This document shows positions 6,780 through 16,022 of a DNA stretch of 42,400 nt, in pieces. The notes beneath the pieces were generated by a model. The model had not been told where the DNA came from, searched no databases, and saw nothing but the letters and a program-made list of their open reading frames with translations. The DNA is from Ferrithrix thermotolerans DSM 19514. GTDB lineage: Bacteria > Actinomycetota > Acidimicrobiia > Acidimicrobiales > Ilumatobacteraceae. Position 1 is the first letter of the stretch, and each line of letters opens with the position of its first letter. The DNA is taken from assembly GCA_945861025.1 (NCBI GenBank), contig CAMASN010000026.1:1-42400 (forward strand), written 5' to 3'. The translations under genes were made by a program, and so were the position numbers.

Positions 6780-9452
6780 TTACTTGGTGTCGTTCTTCGA
6801 TTTTGAACCCGACGCGTTGATCACAGCTTGCGCTGCGGCAAGACGAGCGATCGGCACGCGAAACGGGCTGCAACTCACGTAGTCGAGACCGGCGTTGTAG
6901 AACAACGTGATGCTCTCTGGATCGCCGCCGTGCTCGCCGCACACGCCAATCTTGAGGCCCTTCTTGGTACTCCGGCCACGCTGCACGCCCATGCGCACAA
7001 GCTCGCCCACGCCACCTTGGTCGATGGTCTCGAATGGGTTGCGCTTGAGCAGGCCCTGCTCGAGATACGCCGGCATCATCCGACTCTCGACGTCGTCGCG
7101 GCTAAAGCCGAACGCCATCTGGGTGAGGTCGTTGGTGCCGAAGCTGAAGAAGTCGGCCTCTTCGGCGATCTCGTCGGCACGGATTGCTGCTCGTGGCGTT
7201 TCGATCATGGTGCCGATGGTGACGTTGGGCTTGTTCTTCATGCCCCTGACCGCAAGGTCGATCTCGGTCTGCACCCAACTACGTGCCAATGCAAGCTCTT
7301 CACGGGTGACCGTGAGCGGAATCATGACCTCGACGATTGGGTTGTGGCCCCGTGCTCGCAGTGATGCCGCAGCGGCCATCAGCGCACGCACCTGCATGGC
7401 ATAGAGACCTGGCTTCATCACGCCGAGGCGCACACCGCGTGTGCCAATCATCGGGTTGTGCTCGGCCCACTCTTCGGCGGCCTTGAGTTCGGCCTTCTCA
7501 CGCTTGTTGAGACCAGTGGTGGCGGCCTTGATGCGCAGTTCTTCGATCGAGGGCAAGAACTCGTGTAGCGGTGGATCAAGCAAACGAACCGTTACTGGCA
7601 GACCATCCATGGCCAACAGAATCTCTTCGAAGTCGATCTGCTGCACGCGGCCGAGGTCGGCCAACGCAGCGAGTTCCTCTTCGGGAGTGTCGGCGAGAAT
7701 CATCTCGCGAACCACTGGCAAACGGTCTGGAGCCAAGAACATGTGCTCGGTACGGCACAGCCCGATGCCCTCAGCGCCAAGGTTGCGCGCGTTAGTGGCA
7801 TCTTCGCCAGTGTCGGCGTTGGCGCGAACGCCAAGCTTGCCCTTACGAACCGCATCGGCCCACTCGAGGATGGTGTTGAACTCGGCTGGCGGCTCAGCGG
7901 CCGCTAACTCCATTGCACCAACAATCACTTCGCCGGTGGCACCGTCGAGGCTGATGACATCGCCCTCTTTGACAACAACGTCGCCGACAGAGAACTTCTT
8001 GCCATCGATCTTGATGGCGTCGGCACCCACAATTGCGGGCGTACCCCAACCGCGCGCCACAACGGCAGCGTGACTCACGAGACCACCGCGAGCAGTGAGG
8101 ATGCCTTGGCTGATCATCATGCCGTGCACGTCTTCGGGGCTGGTTTCGCTACGAACGAGGATGACCTTTTCGCCACGCTCGTCGGCCTTCACAGCGTCGT
8201 CGGCAGTGAAGTAGACCTTGCCCACAGCAGCGCCGGGCGACGCAGCGAGGCCCTTGGCCAACACCTTGCCCTTTCCAGCGAACTGAGGATGCAACACCTG
8301 ATCGAGATGCTCGGCGGCAACGCGGGTGATGGCTTCGGTGCGGCTGATCTTCCAGCGCTGATCGCCCTTGCCAGTGCCCTTGGTCATGTCGACGGCCATC
8401 TTCAGCGCAGCAGCACCGGTGCGCTTGCCGACACGGGTCTGCAGCATCCACAACTTGCCCTGCTCAATGGTGAACTCGGTGTCGCACATGTCGGTGTAAT
8501 GACGCTCGAGACGCTCGAAGATGGTCATCAGCTCGGCATGAAGCACAGGAAAGTGACCCTTCATGTGATCGAGGTCTTCGGTGTTGCGAATACCGGCAAC
8601 AACATCTTCGCCCTGGGCATTGATCAGGAAGTCGCCGTATGGCTTGTTCTCGCCAGTGGCTGCGTTACGGGTGAAGCCAACGCCGGTGCCGCTGTTCTGG
8701 TCGCGGTTACCAAACACCATGACCTGTACGTTTACTGCGGTGCCGAGTTCGTGGCTGATGCGCTCACGAACGCGATATGCAATCGCACGAGCTCCGTTCC
8801 AGCTGGTGAACACGGCCTCAACCGCGCCACGCAACTGCTTCACGGGATCTTGCGGGAACGCTTTACCAGTGGCCTCTTTCACAATGGCCTTATACGACTG
8901 ACAGAGTGCCTTGAGTGCTGCTGCTGGGATCTCGGCATCGGTCTTGACGCCTGCAACCTTCTTCGCTGCTTCGAGTTCGTGTTCGAAGGGCTCGCCCGAC
9001 ACGTCGAGCACAATGCGGCCGTACATCGCAATGAAGCGACGGTAGCTGTCGTAGGCGAAGCGCTCGTCGCCGGTGACGCGGGCCAGACCCTTGACGCTCT
9101 TGTCGTTGAGACCAAGGTTCAAGACGGTGTCCATCATGCCGGGCATCGAGAACTTGGCGCCCGAGCGAACGCTCACGAGTAACGGATCGTCGGCATCACC
9201 GAGATTGCGCTTCATGGTCGCTTCGAGCTTGGCCACTTGCGTGGCGATCTCGGCATCGAGGCTCTTGGGCCAGCCACCGTGCATGTACGCACGACAGGCA
9301 TCGGTGCTGATGGTGAAACCCGGCGGCACCGGCAGTTTCAACACACTGGTCATCTCAGCGAGGTTGGCACCCTTTCCGCCAAGGAGGTCTTTGTACTCCA
9401 TGGGGGGACGGCGATGTTTGTGGGAGAAAGCGAAGACATACGACACGGGCAT
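6780..9452 (-). CDS. ppdK: Pyruvate, phosphate dikinase
   Basis: 890 residues, the usual length. PPDK interconverts pyruvate + ATP + Pi with PEP + AMP + PPi in the cytoplasm and can serve gluconeogenesis or reversed glycolysis. The N-terminal ATP-grasp domain opens with KDLLGGKGANLAEM and has SVRSGAKFSMPGMMDTVLNLG. The central phosphohistidine domain has the catalytic-histidine motif GGLVSHAAVVARGWGTPAIVG, with GLVSH in place of the more usual GMTSH. The C-terminal PEP/pyruvate barrel has GTNDLTQMAFGFSRDD and the catalytic-cysteine segment GVCGEHGGDP. The ATG start at 9452 is 115 bp from the divergent M50 peptidase gene. Confidence 0.97.
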   Translation of the reverse strand: MPVSYVFAFSHKHRRPPMEYKDLLGGKGANLAEMTSVLKLPVPPGFTISTDACRAYMHGGWPKSLDAEIATQVAKLEATMKRNLGDADDPLLVSVRSGAKFSMPGMMDTVLNLGLNDKSVKGLARVTGDERFAYDSYRRFIAMYGRIVLDVSGEPFEHELEAAKKVAGVKTDAEIPAAALKALCQSYKAIVKEATGKAFPQDPVKQLRGAVEAVFTSWNGARAIAYRVRERISHELGTAVNVQVMVFGNRDQNSGTGVGFTRNAATGENKPYGDFLINAQGEDVVAGIRNTEDLDHMKGHFPVLHAELMTIFERLERHYTDMCDTEFTIEQGKLWMLQTRVGKRTGAAALKMAVDMTKGTGKGDQRWKISRTEAITRVAAEHLDQVLHPQFAGKGKVLAKGLAASPGAAVGKVYFTADDAVKADERGEKVILVRSETSPEDVHGMMISQGILTARGGLVSHAAVVARGWGTPAIVGADAIKIDGKKFSVGDVVVKEGDVISLDGATGEVIVGAMELAAAEPPAEFNTILEWADAVRKGKLGVRANADTGEDATNARNLGAEGIGLCRTEHMFLAPDRLPVVREMILADTPEEELAALADLGRVQQIDFEEILLAMDGLPVTVRLLDPPLHEFLPSIEELRIKAATTGLNKREKAELKAAEEWAEHNPMIGTRGVRLGVMKPGLYAMQVRALMAAAASLRARGHNPIVEVMIPLTVTREELALARSWVQTEIDLAVRGMKNKPNVTIGTMIETPRAAIRADEIAEEADFFSFGTNDLTQMAFGFSRDDVESRMMPAYLEQGLLKRNPFETIDQGGVGELVRMGVQRGRSTKKGLKIGVCGEHGGDPESITLFYNAGLDYVSCSPFRVPIARLAAAQAVINASGSKSKNDTK

Positions 9453-9567
9453 TGAGTGTAGAAGATTGAGCCGCTAACACCGGAGATACGCAGCGGATTC
9501 ACCCCCAACCGCGCCCCGAACTCACCTGCGCGCTCGAATACCAACGCTTGAGTCGTAGGCTCGCAGG

Positions 9568-10797
9568 ATGAGCACCGCTCCAAGCCTGCGCATATTTGGG
9601 TTCCCTGTCGATATCCGTCCTGGCTTCGTGATGTTGCTGGCACTGTTCGTCTTCCTGAATCCCGGCGAGGTGGGCCTTTGGCTTGCCGTCTGCGTTGGAA
9701 TCTTCACCCTCATCCACGAGCTGGGTCATGCGTTCGCTGCTCGCGCCACCGGCGCCGAGGCCAGTATTGCGCTCGACTTCTTAGCGGGTTACGCATCGTT
9801 TCAACCCACCCGTGCGCTCAAGCGTTGGGAGCGCGCCGGCATCTCGGTGGCCGGCCCAGCGGTGCAGATTCTGCTGGGCATCATCGTGCTCGCAGCGTTG
9901 GGCACGAGTCCGTTCGATGTCGACTACATTCGCAGCACTGCACCAACGTTGGCGGTGTGGTGGGCCGGACCCATCATCGGCCTGGTGAACCTGTTGCCCA
10001 TCTTGCCGCTTGATGGCGGCAACATTGTGATGAGCGGCCTCGACGCCATTATCCCCGGCCGCGCTCGAGTAGCGATGATCTACTTCAGCATCGCGGTCAC
10101 GTCGGGCGGAGTCGTTGTGCTCGCTCTCGGCGACCACCCAATCGGCCCATTCTTTTTGATCTTCCCGCTGCTCACCCAGCTACAGATGCTGCAGCATCGC
10201 AAAACGCAGACGGCGCTGGATCGGCACGGCAGTTGGCAACAGTGGGCGGTCAGTGCCGAACGCGATGCGTGGACCACTGGCAAACCTGGCGCATTCCCAC
10301 CGGGTATGAACGTGTCGCCATGGTTCCGTGCAGCCGAACTGGCTCGGGTGGGCAAACTCGACGAAGCCTCACGCCTACTCACCGACGACTTCACTGGGCG
10401 CCAGACCGCGAACTGGATGACACCAGATGCAGCGAGCCCCGAAGAGCTCGCCGCGCTCGTTGGGTTGTTGCCACAACCATTGCCTACCGGTAACGCCTAC
10501 AGCGAATACGTGTTGGCTACCGCTCTCGTGCGGCTCGGTCAGTTCGACCTCGCTGCCCGATACGCGGCCGATCTCTATCGGCGCTCGCCAGGCACGATGC
10601 CCGCAGTGATTGTTGCGCAATGCGCTGCAGCACTCAATGACAATGAGCTCGCCGTGAAATGGTTGCAGGCCGCCTTTACCAGTGGCACCAACCTCGACTC
10701 TCTCGCCGAGGCGATCGATCAGCTCCCCGAGTTCGTACGCCTACGCGATCATCCCGAGATCGCGATTCTGCGCAGCGAGCTTGCGCTAACCCTCTGA
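9568..10797 (+). CDS. Site-2-protease-like M50 membrane metallopeptidase with C-terminal helical repeat region
   Basis: 409 residues. The first ~210 form a multi-pass membrane domain with the zinc motif HELGH (His50, Glu51, His54) in a transmembrane helix and the third ligand in NLLPILPLDGG (Asp149), the two hallmarks of intramembrane site-2 proteases. Residues ~230-409 are soluble and look like TPR-type helical pairs (PWFRAAELARVGKLDEASRLL, then YVLATALVRLGQFDLAARYAADLY, then AALNDNELAVKWLQAAF), probably a substrate- or partner-binding module. No PDZ domain is seen. Substrate unknown; families of this kind act in regulated proteolysis of membrane-bound factors. Its last 12 bases overlap the convergent ygfZ-like gene. 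Confidence 0.87.
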   Translation: MSTAPSLRIFGFPVDIRPGFVMLLALFVFLNPGEVGLWLAVCVGIFTLIHELGHAFAARATGAEASIALDFLAGYASFQPTRALKRWERAGISVAGPAVQILLGIIVLAALGTSPFDVDYIRSTAPTLAVWWAGPIIGLVNLLPILPLDGGNIVMSGLDAIIPGRARVAMIYFSIAVTSGGVVVLALGDHPIGPFFLIFPLLTQLQMLQHRKTQTALDRHGSWQQWAVSAERDAWTTGKPGAFPPGMNVSPWFRAAELARVGKLDEASRLLTDDFTGRQTANWMTPDAASPEELAALVGLLPQPLPTGNAYSEYVLATALVRLGQFDLAARYAADLYRRSPGTMPAVIVAQCAAALNDNELAVKWLQAAFTSGTNLDSLAEAIDQLPEFVRLRDHPEIAILRSELALTL

Positions 10798-11631
10798 GGG
10801 TCGGGCTGCGAGCACTGTCACATCGTGGCCGAGTACCTGCACCACGCCGCTTGGCTGCACCGAGCGCGCAATCAAGGCGAGCGCCGTCCACTCCCCCGAT
10901 TCGACCTGTTGAGCGGAGCTCGTGATGCGGCCAACCACCGCTGCTGCGTGAGTGACGTCATCTCCAACATTGAGCGGCGTCGAGCTCTGCAGAAGCCTCA
11001 CGAACCGAGGCGCTTGTGATCCGCGGCTATCCATGCGCTCGACGAGTTCCTGGCCGGGATAGCAACCCTTGGTGAAGTTCACGGCCTGAGCCACAACACC
11101 GGTCTCGGCTGGGATGGTGACGTCGGTGATCTCGCTACCCATCGCTGGCCATCCAGCACGGATGCGGGCGAGTTCAAGCTCGGCAGGCGAACCCTCACGC
11201 ACACCTGCAGGCGCTTGCGGATCGGATCCGATGAGATCGAATGCGTCGGCGGTACCCCATGCAGGTGCGCCATGACCGATGCCATCGGCTGCGTAACGCA
11301 CCGATATGCAGCGCCATGGAAGCGAAGCAATATCTACCTTTACGCGAATCTTGAACCGATTGAGTCGCGCCATCAACGGCTCGCCGTAGCCGTGGTCTGT
11401 GTCGATCACGAACTCTTGGTCAGCCACGCGGGCGATACGAATGAGTGCGTCGATCTTGCCGATGGGCTGCAAGACAAAGCTGTAGGCCGACGCGCCGACG
11501 GCGAGGCCCCGGATGTCTTGGCTGATCTGGCTCTGCAGATAGGTGAGCGAATCGTCGCCCGACACGTGCACGACGTCACGAGGTACTTCAGTCCAAAAGG
11601 CAGTCACGTCCTTAGTGTGGCGCGCGATCAC
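10786..11631 (-). CDS. ygfZ: Folate-binding YgfZ/GcvT-like protein
   Basis: 281 residues from GTG 11631 (a GTG eight codons on is the alternative). The family signature KGCYPGQE is present as NFTKGCYPGQELVERMDSRG. The fold is that of the glycine-cleavage T-protein, and YgfZ proteins use folate in the assembly or repair of certain iron-sulfur enzymes. The N-terminal VVHVSGDDSLTYLQSQISQD segment is typical. The gene starts 26 bp after trpE ends and is probably the last gene of the groES-like/hisI/trpE run. It converges on the M50 peptidase gene with a 12-bp overlap. Confidence 0.88.
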   Translation of the reverse strand: MIARHTKDVTAFWTEVPRDVVHVSGDDSLTYLQSQISQDIRGLAVGASAYSFVLQPIGKIDALIRIARVADQEFVIDTDHGYGEPLMARLNRFKIRVKVDIASLPWRCISVRYAADGIGHGAPAWGTADAFDLIGSDPQAPAGVREGSPAELELARIRAGWPAMGSEITDVTIPAETGVVAQAVNFTKGCYPGQELVERMDSRGSQAPRFVRLLQSSTPLNVGDDVTHAAAVVGRITSSAQQVESGEWTALALIARSVQPSGVVQVLGHDVTVLAARPSEG

Positions 11632-11657
11632 TCATTGTCGTCGATTTGTGCTCAGTC

Positions 11658-13187
11658 TTAGGCGACTGTTCCTTGCTCGCGCCGCCTTGCGGTCATGCGC
11701 CGAGCAGCAGGGATAGCGGCCAAGAACGCCGATGCCTTGTTGACGCACTCAAGGTCTTCTTCTTCTGGAATCGAGTCGGCGACAATGCCTGCGCCCGCTT
11801 GCAGATGAGCGCCGTGCGAGCTGACAAACATTGTGCGAATGGCCAGTGCGGTGTCGAGGTTGCCGCTGAAGTCGATGTAACCCACGACGCCGGCGTATGG
11901 CCCACGCTTCGCTGGCTCGAGCGAATCGATGATCTCCATCGCACGCACCTTTGGAGCGCCGCTGACCGTGCCCGCAGGCAGTGTTGCGCGCAACACATCG
12001 ATGGGCGACTTGCCGGCCACCAGCGAACCAGACACTTCAGAGGTGAGGTGCATCACGTGGCTGTACTTCTCGAGGGTCATCAGTTCGTCGACATGCACCG
12101 TGCCGAACTTGGAGACGCGGCCCACATCATTGCGGGCCAGGTCGACCAGCATGATGTGCTCGGCGATCTCTTTGGGGTTTTCGCGCAGCTCGCCGGCCAT
12201 GCGCCGATCGTGTTCTTCGTCGCGGCCACGACGGCGTGTGCCCGCGATGGGACGAGACACGACCTTGCCCTGCAACAGCTGAACCATCGGCTCGGGCGAC
12301 GAGCCCACCAAGGTCATCTCAGGATGACGCAAGAAGTACATGTAGGGGCTCGGGTTAATCTGGCGAAGCACGCGATACACGTCGAACGGATCGGCCTGAA
12401 GATCGATATCGAAACGCTGCGACAACACCACCTGGAACACATCGCCAGCAAGGATGTGCTCCTTGGCAACCTCGACCGCCTGTTGGTACTGACCGTTAGG
12501 CATCGACGAGGTCATCGCCGGCAACGCCTCGCCCGACTCGGGCGGCGACACCGGCGCATAGGCCAGCGGTCGCGCAAGATCAGCAACAGACTGCTGCACG
12601 CGTAGCGCAGCCGAGTCGTAGGCGGCATCAAGGTCGGCGGCGCTGAGGTTGAGCACCGGCACGCTCTCGATGAGGTACACACGCTGACGCCAATGATCGA
12701 ACGCCGCGAGCGAACCAATCACGCTCATCACTGCGTCGGGCATGCCGCGATCATCGGTTGCTGCGTTGGGCAGGTGCTCAACTTCGCGAATGACGTCGTA
12801 CCCCAAAAAGCCCATCAACCCGCCCTGCAGCGGCGGCAGGTCGGGGAAGAGCGGCGCCTTGTAGTGCTTCAGGATGCCTTCAAGCGCAGCGAGGATGCCT
12901 TCGTCAAGCGGCACGTCGGGGGGCAGCGAACCTTCGACGGTGATGGTGCCGTTACGCAACAGCAGCGAGGCTTGCGGCGAACGACCAACAAACGAATAGC
13001 GACTCCAACGTTCGGCGTGCTCGACCGACTCAAGCAAAAACCCATTGCCCTCGCCCACCAATTTCACATACGCGGCCACAGGGGTTTCAAGGTCGGCCAA
13101 CAGTTCGGTCCACACCGGCAACACGGTGTGCTCGGCTGCGAGCGCGTGGAACTCTTCACGCGTGGGACGGATGCGGAAATCGCTCAT
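11658..13187 (-). CDS. trpE: Anthranilate synthase component I
   Basis: 509 residues. TrpE converts chorismate to anthranilate with ammonia supplied by the TrpG glutaminase, the first step of tryptophan synthesis. The N-terminal domain has the LLES allosteric motif in GFLLESVEHAERWSRYSFVG, so tryptophan feedback inhibition is expected. The C-terminal chorismate-binding domain shows RPIAGTRRRG, VDLARNDVGRV and TVSGAPKVRAMEII. trpG is not adjacent. The gene starts 6 bp after the hisI stop, so histidine and tryptophan steps are in one transcript. No leader-peptide attenuator is possible in that gap; regulation would act at the upstream promoter. Confidence 0.97.
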   Translation of the reverse strand: MSDFRIRPTREEFHALAAEHTVLPVWTELLADLETPVAAYVKLVGEGNGFLLESVEHAERWSRYSFVGRSPQASLLLRNGTITVEGSLPPDVPLDEGILAALEGILKHYKAPLFPDLPPLQGGLMGFLGYDVIREVEHLPNAATDDRGMPDAVMSVIGSLAAFDHWRQRVYLIESVPVLNLSAADLDAAYDSAALRVQQSVADLARPLAYAPVSPPESGEALPAMTSSMPNGQYQQAVEVAKEHILAGDVFQVVLSQRFDIDLQADPFDVYRVLRQINPSPYMYFLRHPEMTLVGSSPEPMVQLLQGKVVSRPIAGTRRRGRDEEHDRRMAGELRENPKEIAEHIMLVDLARNDVGRVSKFGTVHVDELMTLEKYSHVMHLTSEVSGSLVAGKSPIDVLRATLPAGTVSGAPKVRAMEIIDSLEPAKRGPYAGVVGYIDFSGNLDTALAIRTMFVSSHGAHLQAGAGIVADSIPEEEDLECVNKASAFLAAIPAARRMTARRREQGTVA

Positions 13188-13193
13188 CGCCGC

Positions 13194-13556
13194 TTAGTCC
13201 TGCGCGCCAAAGCGGCGAAAGAAACAGCTATAGGCACCGGTGTGACAGGCGCCGTTGCCTTCTTGCTCTACCTTGAACAGCAACACATCGGCGTCGCAGT
13301 CGTAATAGGCCTCACGCACAAACTGACAATCGCCGCTGGTGTCGCCTTTTCGCCACACCTCTTGACGGCTGCGGCTCCAATAGACCATGCGTCCCTCGGT
13401 GAAGGTCATCTGCAAGGTCTCACGGTTCATCCACGCAACCATCAATACGTCTTTCGTGGTGATGTCTTGAGCGATAACCGGCACCAGACCGGCGGCATCG
13501 AATTTCACCGCAGCGAGTTGGTCGGAAGTGGCGTCGATCGGTACTCCGGATGGCAT
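13194..13556 (-). CDS. hisI: Phosphoribosyl-AMP cyclohydrolase
   Basis: 120 residues, matching the stand-alone HisI form without a fused HisE domain. It opens the purine ring of phosphoribosyl-AMP in histidine synthesis. Seen: [37 protein letters not shown], and the zinc/magnesium ligand segment [10 protein letters not shown] followed by NGACHTG. It is separated from the hisCBHF operon by about 2.5 kb and is grouped with trpE, which follows 6 bp later. The groES-like gene ends 41 bp upstream. Confidence 0.97.
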   Translation of the reverse strand: MPSGVPIDATSDQLAAVKFDAAGLVPVIAQDITTKDVLMVAWMNRETLQMTFTEGRMVYWSRSRQEVWRKGDTSGDCQFVREAYYDCDADVLLFKVEQEGNGACHTGAYSCFFRRFGAQD

Positions 13557-13597
13557 CCGGCCATGTTAGATGCGAACGTCTCAACTCGTCTGATCGA

Positions 13598-13924
13598 TTA
13601 GATGTAGAGGCCTGTGCTGCTCTCGTTACGCGAGGCCGCTACTGCGTGCAGATCTCGTTCGCGCAGCATGATGTAGTCCTTGCCGCCCACCTCGACCTCG
13701 TAGCGATCGTCGGGGCTGAACAACACTCGATCGCCAACTTCGGCGCTGCGAACATTTTGCCCGAGTGCCACAACCTCGGCCCACACCAAGCGCTTGGCCA
13801 GTTGCGCAGTAGCCGGAATAAGGATGCCGCCCATCGTGCGACGCTCGGAATCTTTGTCAGGTATGTGCACCAGCAGACGATCGTTCAGCATCTTGATCGG
13901 GAGCTTGGTGTCTTCGTCGGCCAC
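13598..13924 (-). CDS. GroES/Cpn10-family co-chaperonin-like protein
   Basis: 108 residues from GTG 13924. The fold pattern of Cpn10 is clear: LNDRLLVHIP at the start, a mobile-loop segment ERRTMGGILIPATAQ with the hydrophobic GroEL-binding tripeptide (ILI), GDRVLFSPDDRYEVEVGG and the closing YIMLRERDLHAV. GroES caps the GroEL folding chamber. There is no groEL next to it, and this sequence departs from canonical GroES in several places, so it may be a second, specialised copy. Its start is only 23 bp from the divergent hydrolase start. Downstream genes hisI, trpE and ygfZ follow on the same strand. Confidence 0.8.
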   Translation of the reverse strand: MADEDTKLPIKMLNDRLLVHIPDKDSERRTMGGILIPATAQLAKRLVWAEVVALGQNVRSAEVGDRVLFSPDDRYEVEVGGKDYIMLRERDLHAVAASRNESSTGLYI

Positions 13925-13947
13925 AGCACGACGGTACCGTCTAGGGC

Positions 13948-14568
13948 GTGCGGATTGAAACTGTGATGCTCGAGGCGCTTGACGGCGCCCAGGTAGAAGC
14001 CGACCTTGTTCGCGTCGATGGCGCCCGCGGCTCTGTGGTGCTCGCTCATCCACATCCGCTCTTTGGCGGTGACAGGTTCAACCCTGTGGTCGACGCCTTG
14101 TTCAACGCATTGGTAGACATTGGTTTCACCACACTTCGGTTCGACTTTCGCGGCGTGAACAACTCATCGGGCAATCACGATGGCGGCGACAGCGAACGCC
14201 TCGATATCGTTGCGGCGATCGAACTGCTCGAGGTCATCGACCCCGATGCACCCATCTGGTTGGTGGGCTATTCGTTCGGTGCGTTCGTGTCGCTCAACGT
14301 GGTGGATCCACGCGTTGCCGGATGGGTTGGCGTCGCTCCTCCGCTGGCCGCAATGAACGCACGTTGCGTGGCCGACACCGATCACCGATCAAAGCTGCTG
14401 CTGGTTCCAGAGCACGATCAGTACAGCACGCCGGCCGCCACCGCCGACTTTACGGCATCGTGGGTGTCGTGCACGCAGAGCACAGTGGCGATGACCGATC
14501 ACTTCCTCAATGGCCAGCTCAACGTGATGGTTGAAGCCGTGTGCGCCCACCTTGAGGCGAGTACATGA
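13948..14568 (+). CDS. Alpha/beta hydrolase (HPHP-type)
   Basis: 206 residues from GTG 13948; an ATG six codons on is the alternative. Features: AHPHPLFGGDRFNPVV near the oxyanion region, RFDFRGVNNSSG, and the nucleophile elbow GYSFGAF. An aspartate in PEHDQYSTP and a histidine in MTDHFLNGQ complete a likely Ser-Asp-His triad. The protein is cytoplasmic with no signal peptide. Substrate unknown; this compact family is often annotated as esterase or dienelactone-hydrolase-like. The stop overlaps the next start by four bases (ATGA), so it is coupled to the SnoaL-like gene. Confidence 0.84.
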   Translation: MRIETVMLEALDGAQVEADLVRVDGARGSVVLAHPHPLFGGDRFNPVVDALFNALVDIGFTTLRFDFRGVNNSSGNHDGGDSERLDIVAAIELLEVIDPDAPIWLVGYSFGAFVSLNVVDPRVAGWVGVAPPLAAMNARCVADTDHRSKLLLVPEHDQYSTPAATADFTASWVSCTQSTVAMTDHFLNGQLNVMVEAVCAHLEAST

Positions 14569-15014
14569 TCGTCAACGATCAGCTTGATCGCCTGCAGAGT
14601 CACCACGACATCCGTCAACTCATCGCCCGCTACTGCTGGGCGCTCGACACGCTTGATCGTGAGTTGTTCACCACGGTGTTTGCCTCAGACGCAACCGCGC
14701 GCCTTGGTCGCGGCACCCAGCACGGACCCGATGAAATGTGGACGTTGATTCACAGCGTGTTGGCAACGCTCGACCTGAGCCAGCACTTGGTTGGCTCTCA
14801 GCTCATCGATCTGCACGCCGATGGCGCAACGGCCACGAGTCGTTGCCACTTTCACGCTCAGCATGTGCGCGCCTCAGCCGAAGGAGGCTCGCAGTACCTA
14901 ATCGCTGGTCGCTACGACGACAAGTTGGTGCGCACCAGCCACGGTTGGCGAATCGCCCATCGAAAGCTCACCATGTTGTGGAACACCGGAAATCCAGCCG
15001 TGATTGGCGCCTGA
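14565..15014 (+). CDS. SnoaL-like (NTF2-fold) protein
   Basis: 149 residues. The pattern of a SnoaL-type NTF2 fold is seen: [32 protein letters not shown], the [28 protein letters not shown] strand pair, and [21 protein letters not shown] at the end. Members include small-molecule cyclases, isomerases and hydroxylating enzymes; the [12 protein letters not shown] start and the closing W are common to the polyketide-cyclase-like subgroup. Coupled by ATGA to the preceding hydrolase, suggesting one small pathway. The substrate cannot be read from sequence. Ends 7 bp before the convergent aldo/keto reductase stop. Confidence 0.82.
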   Translation: MIVNDQLDRLQSHHDIRQLIARYCWALDTLDRELFTTVFASDATARLGRGTQHGPDEMWTLIHSVLATLDLSQHLVGSQLIDLHADGATATSRCHFHAQHVRASAEGGSQYLIAGRYDDKLVRTSHGWRIAHRKLTMLWNTGNPAVIGA

Positions 15015-15021
15015 GTTTCGC

Positions 15022-16002
15022 CTACTTGGCGATGGCCGCGTCGACGCGCTGCTTGAGTTCGGGGGTGAATACCTCGAGCACTTCGAGCGCACCCATGTTG
15101 TCGACAACCTGCGAAGCGCGGCTTGCGCCAGTAATGACGGTGGTGACGTTGGGGTTCGAGGCGCACCATGCAATGGCCAACTGCGCCATCGTGCAGCCGA
15201 TCTCTTCAGCGATAGGACGCAGGCGCTCGACCCGGTCCACTTCGGCCTGATCAGTGAGACGCTTGGCCAACCAGCCGTAGCCGGGCAACGCCGCGCGGCT
15301 GTCTTCGGGCACGCCGTCTCGGTACTTACCCGTGAGCAAGCCAGAAGCGAGCGGGCTCCAAATTGTGGTGCCCAAACCAATGTCTGAGTAGAGCCGAGCG
15401 AACTCGACCTCGACCTTGCGACGCTCCATCATGTTGTACTGCGGTTGCTCCATCACGGGCTTGTGTAAATGATGACGCTCGGCAATCTCATACGCGGCGC
15501 GAATCTCGTCGGCGGTCCACTCGCTAGTGCCCCAGTAGAGCACCTTGCCGCGCTCGATGAGGTCGTGCATTGCCCACACGGTTTCTTCGATGGGTGTGTT
15601 GGGGTCGGCGCGATGGCAAAACAACAAGTCGATGAAGTCGACGCGCAACCGATCGAGACAGCCCTCGATGGAGTGATGCAAGTACTTGCGGTTGAGTGTG
15701 TTCGCCATGTTCGGCATGTTGCCGTCGATGCCCCAAAACACTTTGGTGGAGAGCACGTAGCTCTGACGCTTCCAGCCGAGTTCTTCGATGACACGGCCCA
15801 TGATGGCTTCGCTCTCGCCGCCTGCGTAGGCCTCGGCGTTGTCATAAAAGTTGCAGCCTGCATCGTGTGCGGCCTGCATGCATTCGAGCGCTGTGTCGTC
15901 TTTGAGCTGGTTATCGAACGTGACCCACGATCCGAACGACAGAACCGACAACTGCAGACCTGAGCGACCAAGCCGACGAAATGGCATCTTTGTTTGAGGC
16001 AT
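15022..16002 (-). CDS. Aldo/keto reductase, potassium-channel beta-subunit-like family
   Basis: 326 residues, an NADPH-dependent carbonyl reductase with a TIM-barrel fold. The catalytic tetrad is visible: Asp54 and Tyr59 in FYDNAEAY, Lys87 in LSTKVFWG and His130 in [20 protein letters not shown] and the C-terminal [13 protein letters not shown] are the cofactor-binding hallmarks, and the layout is that of the Kv-beta/YghZ group (AKR6/AKR14). Physiological substrate unknown. It starts 20 bp after the hisF stop on the same strand, so it is probably the last gene of the his operon transcript. Confidence 0.92.
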   Translation of the reverse strand: MPQTKMPFRRLGRSGLQLSVLSFGSWVTFDNQLKDDTALECMQAAHDAGCNFYDNAEAYAGGESEAIMGRVIEELGWKRQSYVLSTKVFWGIDGNMPNMANTLNRKYLHHSIEGCLDRLRVDFIDLLFCHRADPNTPIEETVWAMHDLIERGKVLYWGTSEWTADEIRAAYEIAERHHLHKPVMEQPQYNMMERRKVEVEFARLYSDIGLGTTIWSPLASGLLTGKYRDGVPEDSRAALPGYGWLAKRLTDQAEVDRVERLRPIAEEIGCTMAQLAIAWCASNPNVTTVITGASRASQVVDNMGALEVLEVFTPELKQRVDAAIAK

Positions 16003-16022
16003 ACCTCGACCGTACAGCGAGA

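Noticed and set aside
8070-9182. A 370-codon open frame opposite the pyruvate phosphate dikinase gene
   Set aside because: It is the antisense shadow of a well-supported gene in GC-rich DNA; its translation has no recognisable motif and is rich in His/Val/Ala from the reverse frame.
11646-12605. A 319-codon open frame opposite trpE
   Set aside because: trpE is supported by several conserved motifs over its full length, and the antisense product shows none.
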